Below, piece after piece: positions 52,701-61,700 of a stretch of DNA of 64,000 nucleotides. The DNA lies in assembly GCA_018398765.1 (NCBI GenBank), contig JAHBMJ010005071.1, forward strand, positions 1 to 64,000, written 5' to 3'. This DNA comes from Chromera velia. Lineage: Eukaryota > Sar > Chromeraceae. The first letter of the stretch is position 1. Each line of letters opens with the position of its first letter. The notes under the pieces were generated by a model, which had not been told where the DNA came from, made no database searches, and was given only the letters and a program-made list of their open reading frames with translations. The translations under genes and the position numbers were made by a program.

Positions 52701-55700
52701 GCGCACGTCAGTTTCTTTCCATGCCTTTCCGTCTGCGTTCAAAAAGCTGCTTACTACAGCCAGTGCCTTGTCTGCAAATGGTGGATAAAGAAAGTGCGAA
52801 ATGGTTTTTCCCTTGGGTAAAATTGAATTCAGCTATCTTTTTGCAACAGTGCCTCAGAAAGCTTGTGGCTCGGTGCAAAGAATCGACCTTCAATCTGAAA
52901 ACGTCCTTTTTTTGTGCTCGCTTGTTCCGTCCAGTGGTTTTCGCATCATCTTCCCCTGCATGACCTCGCGTCCCCTTGCATGATTGCGTTCGGAATGGGT
53001 CAGAGGGACAGGGGGTTCTATTCGCGCATGCCTATGGAGCAGTGTTTATACCAAATTTGCATGTCTTTCTTTCTGTATTTCAAATTGTTGAATGAGTCTT
53101 CTTGTTCTTTCACGTGAAGCTCTCTAGTCACTTTACTCGAGACTCTCTCTGTGATTTTCTCGTTGAATTCAAAGAACACACGTACACGTGTTTAATTCTT
53201 TTGTCCTTCCTGCATCCATATTTGTTGCACCTCATCTGCTTGCACTGAATTGCAGTAACCGGAGGACCTGTGGTCGGTTGGTCGGTCAGAAAAGAAACGG
53301 AACATTTATTTGATACCGCCTTGAGGCCCTCTTTCGTTTCTCTTCATACAGTCTGGACTTCCTTTCCTCTTCATTGTCCCACCATGTCCCACTTGATTGT
53401 TTTGTCTTGCGCATCCAACGGCTCTGCTGGACATTTTCGTAGGCCAGTGTCGCATTCATTTTCTTTTTTCGGGGGGCTGTCAGTCAACCTTTCGAGCAAA
53501 TCTCTTCGATCGTTCAGCATCAGTCAGCGCCTATCGTGTCCATGCCCCATCCTTCTCTCGAACATCTTGACTGACTGTCTGCAAGGAGAATTGTAGATCG
53601 ACTGCCTCTTTGATCATTTGGAAGCGTGCAAGCATACCCATCTATCTATCTGCGTGCGTGCCTGCCTGCAGGTTGCGGAAATCTGCAACGCCGATGGGTC
53701 GACCTCGGCAGCCAACGTGACGGCAGGGTACAACAGGGAGGTGGAGAAAATCCAACAGTGGCAGGCAGACAACTCCAACAGAAATGGAGCAGCTGACTTG
53801 GTATGCCTTCCCGCTGCCTGATTTCATTCGATTCGTTTTTCCCCTCACTCACTCATTTGATTGTCCAAAGTTGTACGGCAAGACTTCCTGAGTTCCTTTT
53901 ATTGTGTCCTCTCTTCGTATGACACTTTCATCATGTAAACAAGCCTCTATTCGCTTCCAAGAAATCTTTCCCCTACATGACTTGGGTCGCTCTGCAACCT
54001 CGCTGTGTGTCAAGAACAAACGTCCTACAGCATGAATTCCTGTTTTCTCTCAACAGGCACCTCTCACCCATCAACTTCCGAAAGAGAACCGGTCTGCTTC
54101 CCATTGCTGGATCTCGTTCCCTGTCTCCTCGCGTGTACATGAACGAATGAATCGATGAATCGGCCACTGACGCACGCAGGGAGCGGAAGCTCTGGAGACT
54201 CTCAATGCGAAGCTGAAAGTCTGCCTTCACAAGGCCCCGGCAGAGGAGAAAGAGGCGATCGCTGTCGACGCCGCGTCTTCAAGTGTGGAGACGGTCTCTA
54301 ATCTCTTTGTTGGTCCTTCCGGTCGATTCTTTCTTTTGATTGATTCTTTCTTTTGATTGATTGTCTTTTCCTTCGGTCGTTCCTGTCGATTTCTTTCTTT
54401 TGATTGATTGATTGTCTCTGCATTCGGTTGGCACATTCATTCATGCACAGACTTTTCGCATTCGGTCCAGTTGGTTCTCTTTTGAGAACAGAGTGCAGGG
54501 GTGCAGGTTGAATTCTTGCCTGATTGGGTGCGTGTTCAGAGCAGACTGTTATTTGTTGTCTGGCTTTTTTCACACGAGTCCGTTCTGTCGTGTTGCTTTT
54601 TCTTGGAGTAGTTGTTGGATCTTTTAGGTGTTTCTCTCTCTCCTTCCGTCTCCATCTCCTTTGTTGGGTATTGTCTTTTTCTCTCTCGACCCATCTGAGT
54701 TTTTTCTGAATCGCACTTTCATCTTTTGTGCACATGCATGCATGATGCACCTTTCTGGAAGTCAACAGCTCCTTTTTGAAGTCTCTCTGCCTTCGTGTCC
54801 AGATATCCCCGACAATGTGTCCCACCACCATGCGTTTGTCCTCTATGTCTCTCAGCTGTTGACTGGCTCTCTCTTTGTCTTTTCATTTGACACTTCGATT
54901 GCATTTCGGGTGATCCCCCAAGATCATCATGCTATCACGAAAATTAAAAAGATAGATGCACACACGTACATCTCCTGCATGATCGATCCTGCGTGCAGGA
55001 ATCGATGGACACGGAGTTGGACTCTGCCGCAGCGAGTGGAGGAGGGGGAGGGGGGGGCGGTGGGGGAGCAGGCGGAGGCGCTTCGTCTTCTGCGAAGCTC
55101 GGCGCGGGTATGGTCGTCGTGTCCGCCCCTCCCGTAAGCGAGCCGTCGACTGAGGACAAAAACAGGGCAACGGACACCGCCATCAAACTGCTGACTGCTG
55201 TGGATGACGTCGGTGAGTGGAAAGTCATTCTGACGCACGCAACAACCCTGTGAAGAGACAGAAAATGTGGTTTCATGTGAGCATGTGACGTCGTTTCTTT
55301 TCTTTTTGTATCCCTGAATGGATAGAAGACAAGACGGACGTCGTTGAAGCCTTTTCGGACTCTTCGGGCGCTATCATTTACCTCACCTTATTCTGCAAAC
55401 GTCCATAAATAAAGGCACACCGCATGAGTGAAAAGGTCGATCAATAAGTACGAGCGCATATTCGTATTGCAGCCGACAACCTCGCAGCGGCTGTACCTGT
55501 CGGAAAGACCGTCATCGTGAAGACAGAAACACTCAGCATTGCGGTGAAAACGAGTCCGCCCGGTGCAACGGAGATGGTCACAAAATCAGACACAGCAGAG
55601 ATCGCAGTGCAACTTGCGGACGCTCCAGGTCAGTCAAAGATCAAAAAGACCCATGTATGCATCTCGTGATGTGTATCTGCAGACACTTAAGTCATGCATG

Positions 55701-58700
55701 CAGTCTGCATCCGACCCCGAAAGGCTTTACATCATTCAAAAGTATCATCACTTCTGTTGCATTGTTTTGCGTACTGAAAGTCCTGTCTCTTTTTTTGTGC
55801 ATTGATGCAGCCTCAATGCGGCCATGGAAGGAAGCAGAGCAGAATAATATCTTCAGAAATCTGCTCTGCAAGCTTCTCTGGCTTCGTATCTCGTGTTGAC
55901 CCTGGTTGTCCCTTCCCCCTAGCATTCATTCCTCTTTTCGCCTAGATGATAGAGTCTTTTTTCTTTCTACTTCTTTCTTGATCAATGCTGCAGCCGCAAG
56001 AGATCCTGTCGATTCTTACAGAGGGCAGCTCTGGAAAGTTCAGAGAATTTCCCTCCCGAGCAGCACCAAACGTGCAAGCTCAAACGAGCCTAAGTCACTC
56101 ACCCTCATGGAGTCGGTTGTCTCCCCAGCCCCCTTTGCGGGCAGCCGAACGAGAGAGGGAGGGTTCGTCCTCGAAGGATTAACTCCTTATGTGCGGATGG
56201 CAGCCAGACAGGGGGGGGAGTTGATAGGCGCAGGGCGCGTACCCCGTCTTTCTGCCTCTACCTCATCTTCCCGTGCGGGAGCGTCACGCTCCAGTCGCCG
56301 TCTGTCTGACAGTGAGAGTAGTCAGACGTCTGAAGACGAAGAAGATACGGCAGAAGAGGATGAAAGCCAAGCGACTGAGAGAGAGCTCCAGGATGCAAGC
56401 GTGGAAACATCAAATATTGCGACGGTCACCCTGACTGCCCCCCAGATGCAGCTTCTTCTGGAGCAGAGAAGTCTGATTGAATCTGATTGGGAGGCCTACA
56501 GACTGGGACGATCAGGCGGTGTGTGGGAGGTTGAGTGCACACAGTTGGATGTGCAGAATGAACAGTGGACCACCGAAGGTGAGTGAGCAAATTTCGATCG
56601 TTTGTCAATGCGTGTTGCATGATTCCCTGAACATCTGAACGCATTCTTGATGACAGCCCAGGGACTAAATTCCAAATGATGATGACCTTAAGGATTTTGC
56701 CTGAGGTGAGGCCAGGGCGATCGGCTGATGTATGAGACAGAAATATTTCCGCAGTAGAAGTAGAAAGAAGACAGAAATGCAACTCGACCACAAATACTTT
56801 ATGCTATAGGGGCAAATGGAAGGACTTGCAAAATTCAATCCCAAAGATTTCATTTGGTTCTCGTAAATTGTTGTTTTTCTTTCTTTGCTGCATGGAGGGC
56901 GTCGAGTTGAATGAAGAATTGGAGTCTCTCTCATGCATGCATCAGTTGATCCCTCGATCCCTCTGGATTGTTTTCTTTTGCTTTCATGCATGCAGGGTGT
57001 ACCTTTACTTTCATAATAATAATACAAACAAAATGCTTCCATGCATGCAGGGTGTACCTTTACTTTCATAATAATAATACAAACAAAATGCTTCCATGCG
57101 TGCAGGGTGTACCACAACAGGCGCTGTGAGCGGCGTGGTCACTGCCGACTATGTTGAGTGCACCTGCGAGATCAGAGCCCTGGAGGCGGTATTTGTGGTC
57201 GGACAGAGGGTTGGTTTGTTGGTCTGGTGTTCAGGGGTGTGTGCGGGGTGGGGGGAAATGCAGAGAGAAAACCTTGTTACTTGACTAATTGCATGCTTCC
57301 GTTCTTGGACACCTCGTCTGTATAAATTTGGGTCTGCATGTAAGCTGCCGTTCCTGCAGAGAGAGCTTACTGTCTCCTTGGTGTGGGCATGTTGAGGGGG
57401 CACATAGTGCAGCTATAGAGACTCAGTCTTGGACACATGCAAATCAGATCGACCCTCTCTTAATTTTTCTTTTTTGTGTTACAAGTGGCGCTCCCGTACA
57501 TGCAATCACAATGACATTCTCGGCGTCTCCCCTATCCTCTATCTATCTGTTTGAATAAATGTGCTGCCTGCAGTACGTGGAGCCTCCAGTGCTGGCGCCT
57601 GCGAGCGTCCAGTCTCAAAAGGCGATTCTCGAGGAACTTCCGGAAATTGGATTCCTCTTTCTGCTCCAAACTGTCAGTCAGTCAGTCAGTCAGTCAGTCA
57701 GTTAGTCAAGCTGTGCAGCAAGGGGGGGAGTGCAGAAAGAAGCATAAACAGACCTCCGGACAGGAAGATACCGGGAAGATCTCATTGTTCCGTCCCTGTA
57801 CTTTGTTTGTACGATTTGCTTTTTTTGTGTTTGGGGGATCTCCGAGGCTGTCGTCTTCTTCTCTCTCGATGCTCCTCCCCTCCCTCATGTCGGTGTGTGA
57901 ACTAATAAGTCGACCAATAAATTGATGTTCGCATTGATCAACCGTGCGGCATTATTCAACAGAAAAGATTGCTTTGCGTCATCGAATTTTCTTGCAGGTC
58001 GCCGTGGCGTCCGTGTTCATTTTTGGGACACTCATCGTCCTGATTCTGACGTAAGCTCATTGCACGCCCCCATTCTCTCCATCTTCTTCTCCAAGAGTCG
58101 GCAGAAATCCAGTTTCCTTTTCAAAATGCGTCTAACTTTTTGTGGACGTTCGGGACCACCTTTTGATTCTGCACATTCGTGGCCTCTGCTCCCTCCCTGC
58201 CCCCGTGTGTACGCCCCCCCCCCGTCTTGCAGTGCCAAAAGCACGGAGACCAAACTTCTCCCCACTCTTCCAGAGGTTCCCCCGGCATTTTCTTTGTGCG
58301 ACTGTCGAAAGAAGAAGAGAACCAGAATGCCCCTCAAGGACATTCAAATGGGAAGCATTGCGAATCCAAAGGGAGCGAGTGCACGATCGCACAAGTACAC
58401 AAAGAGGAACACCAGAAACCAGCAGGCCATGGAATCTAACGAAGAAGATTTCATGAAAACGCATGAAGAAGACCTAGCAGCGATGAGAGCCCTCTTCCAA
58501 TCCCAGGCCCATGCAGCGAGAATTCGAAAGTGAGTCAGTCAATCTGCCACTCAGTCAAGGCATGGTCGGACGGCCGGGGGGGGGCTTTCGATTCGATTCG
58601 AGAGGGAAGAGAATTAAAAAACAGCGAGAGAGAGAGAGAGAGAGAGAGCGTCACTCCACAGCGGTGTTTGTTCAAATTCGTTTTGGCTTTGTTTTGTGTC

Positions 58701-61700
58701 TGCTGAAGCCAATTCGCCTGGACACGTTCCTCTAGGCCTTTGTTTATCTCTCGACATGCCTGTCTGCTTGCCGGTCTATTTGTTTAAGTTTGTGTGCGTG
58801 GGTCTACTTGTCTGTCTGTTTGTCTTTCTGTCACTGTGTGTGTCCATTGAGACCTCTACCGCATCCCGACTGCTGCTCCAAAAGGATGTCCCTTTCATCT
58901 CTCATTGCCGTCCTCTTACACGACTGATCGAGCACAAATGCCTCCCTCCCTGCAGGTATCTGAATCCGCGGAGGATCATCGCTTTCCACATGGCACAGGG
59001 GGTCCGGTTTGACCTCGGGGGCCTGGTTGAAGAAGGTTCAGCGCTGGGAGGGAGAGAAGGAGAAGAGAAAGAGGGTGTAAACTTGAAGGCAAAGAAGAGG
59101 GTTGGAAGTTGTCAGAGCTTCAAGTTCTGTCGATGCTTCTCTCGGCTCACTCGTCGTGAGATGACGTTGGGAGGATGCGACGCTCCGGTGATGCGTTTGG
59201 CACGGAGAGTGAGGAGGATTGAAGAGCGGGAGGCTGTGAGAGGGTACGACGCGGAAGGGGACCCTGAACAGGCAAAGCAACGTCAGGAGTCAATGTGGCA
59301 GTCAATGGTTGTGGAGATGAAAGGGCGGCAGTACGAGTTGGGTCTTCCCTTTGACTTTGAGAGCATCAGAAAGAGACTGCTCACGGCTCTCCGGTCGGAG
59401 CAGCGCAGGTCTGGAGTGGTCAGCATCGATAGGAAGCGGACGAGCGTCGGAAAGTTTCGTCAGATGAGTGACAGTGATTTTGATTCTGACTCCGACAGTA
59501 GCGATTCGAACTCGCAGACTGGTGAGACTGGATTAGAGAACACTGGCTCTCACGGAGGTTCGTTCGAGGAGGGCGATCAGGAACGACTGGTTGAGCAAGC
59601 ACAAAACATCATGGCACAGCTGAGTCAATTCCTATCCGAACGAAGAGGGTCAGATGTCGACAGCGAGGACAGTAATCCTTTTGACAGAGAGCTTGAGAAG
59701 GGCCTCATGGCTTTGAAGAACTGGTCGAAGCAACTGGCTCGAGAGGCTCGGGACGACGCTGGGGAGGTGAGGGGTGGAAGAAGTGACGGGGGTGCGTCAT
59801 CGTCCCTCTCCTCCTCTCTTGTGTCCCTGTCGGACTCTGCCGGGGTGGCCCTGGGTTCTCGTACGGCTGGGAGAGGGGAAGAAGGAGAGATTGCCCTGAC
59901 GGTCCATCCTTCAGCAAGCAAGCAGAGCTCATCAGGAGAGTTGTTCGGAGACAATGAAGAACAAAATGAATCTGCCAAGGAGATTGGGAGGAAGATGAGT
60001 AGTGCCGAGGAGACAGCACGAAGATCCGAGGAAGGCATTGCAAGACGCTTGGGGACGTTCACAGGGGTGATCCCTCTCGCTCCTGCTGCCCCTTCTGAGT
60101 CGGCAGCAGGGCTCGAAGAAGCAGGCGAGGAGGAGGGCGAAGTGAATGAATCTGTTGAGGAGAGCATAGAGTCAGCAAAGAGCGATGAAGATGGAAGTGA
60201 AGAGGCAGAAGGAGAAGGGGAAATAGAGGAAGAGCGGGGTGAGAAAGAGAATCAGGATGAAGAAGGGAATGAGGGAAAGAATGTTTCCCCGATAGAAAAA
60301 GAGGCAGATGAAGAAGAGGAGCAGCCAGCTCTGGCAGAACCTGCAGTCAACAGCAATTGCGAGAAAGAAATAGACAGCGCCGCATCCGAGGTGGAAGAAG
60401 AAATTCAGGAGGAGGCTGTAGAAGCTGGAGAGGAAGAGACACAGGGAAAAAAAAAAAAAATTAGAGATGCCCCCTGCGGCTGTGACTGTGCGTGAGGTCG
60501 GGGAAGAGAAGGCCATTGCAGATGTGCGCTCTCTCAAGAAGGGGGGAAACAACAAGAAGAAGAGCAGAAAGTCTGTAAGTGAGCAGACGAAAACGAAAGT
60601 GGGGGAGACAGTGGTGGGGGTCCTGAAGGATCTCGCCATAGCAGGTATGGAAATTCGAATGCAAAAATGGAGGGCCCCCATGGCAATCATCTGTCCCTGC
60701 AACGCCTCTCGGGAAGGAACGCTGCCTCTCCGGTCTGTCTCTTCTCTGCATGCATGTCTCTGTTTCTTTGCATGCCTTTTTGTTTTTCTTTGAATCCAGA
60801 TTTTTGTTTTGCCACGCGCCCCTCTCGGTCCTATCTGTGGTTTTTCAGTGAATCTTCTCGTGTCGTCTCGTCATATCAACACACACCATCTTTTCGCTCA
60901 AAGTCTGCATGTCTGATGGTCACACCATCGAAAGCGGTTTTTGCAGGAATGTTCTGATACTGCCTGACGCATGCATTCTCTTTCTGATCGATTGCAGGAC
61001 TCGGTTCTGTCTGTGGCCGTTGAATCAAATCGTGTGGTGAGTCTGCCGTTCCATTTTCGTCTCTTCTTTCTGTTCTGCCCCTTTGCTTGTCTAATTTCCA
61101 AGACCAGCGTAAACCTCCGTGATATTCCTTCCCGATCAAATTCGCTGCATGGAGATTCGATCGACACAACATCAAGAAGTGGGGAAGGTTTTTTCTTGTG
61201 CACTTGCCGGCACTCTCTCTCACTGACTCCAAGGTCCTCCATTCTGAGAGGTGTGCGCTGTTCGTTCTTCGATCTGCAGGAGCAGCATGAAACGCTCTCT
61301 TCTGATGATTCGAATTTCCAACGCGAGGGCGATCAGCGAAATCTCTGACAGCACTCTCCTGACCGAGGCACTCACCTTTGCTGCCAAGATTCTTCTCTGT
61401 CTCTGTCTAGTCCTGCTGCTCAGTCTGACCACAGTCATTGTGGGAGAGACTGACGCACGCCACACGAATCGCAAACCCGCGGAGGTCCAAACAGCCCTTT
61501 CAGGCTTCGGTCTGGAGGGCTACGGGGACCTAGAGGCATTCGGACTTGCGTCAGCCATCAAATCTCTAATCGTCTACCTGTCTGTAGAGTTTCTCTTCGC
61601 TGCGTTTGTCAATCCAGCAGTAGACGCCATCTGGGCCCCCGAGAACTCCTGTGGAAGGGTGAGACCTGAAAATCTAATTGTCAAACAGAGAGGGAGAGGG

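Noticed and set aside
55806-55900. A possible exon after GATGCAG ([11 protein letters not shown])
   Set aside because: It has no donor in a suitable phase, and exon 42 joins cleanly to the exon at 55994.
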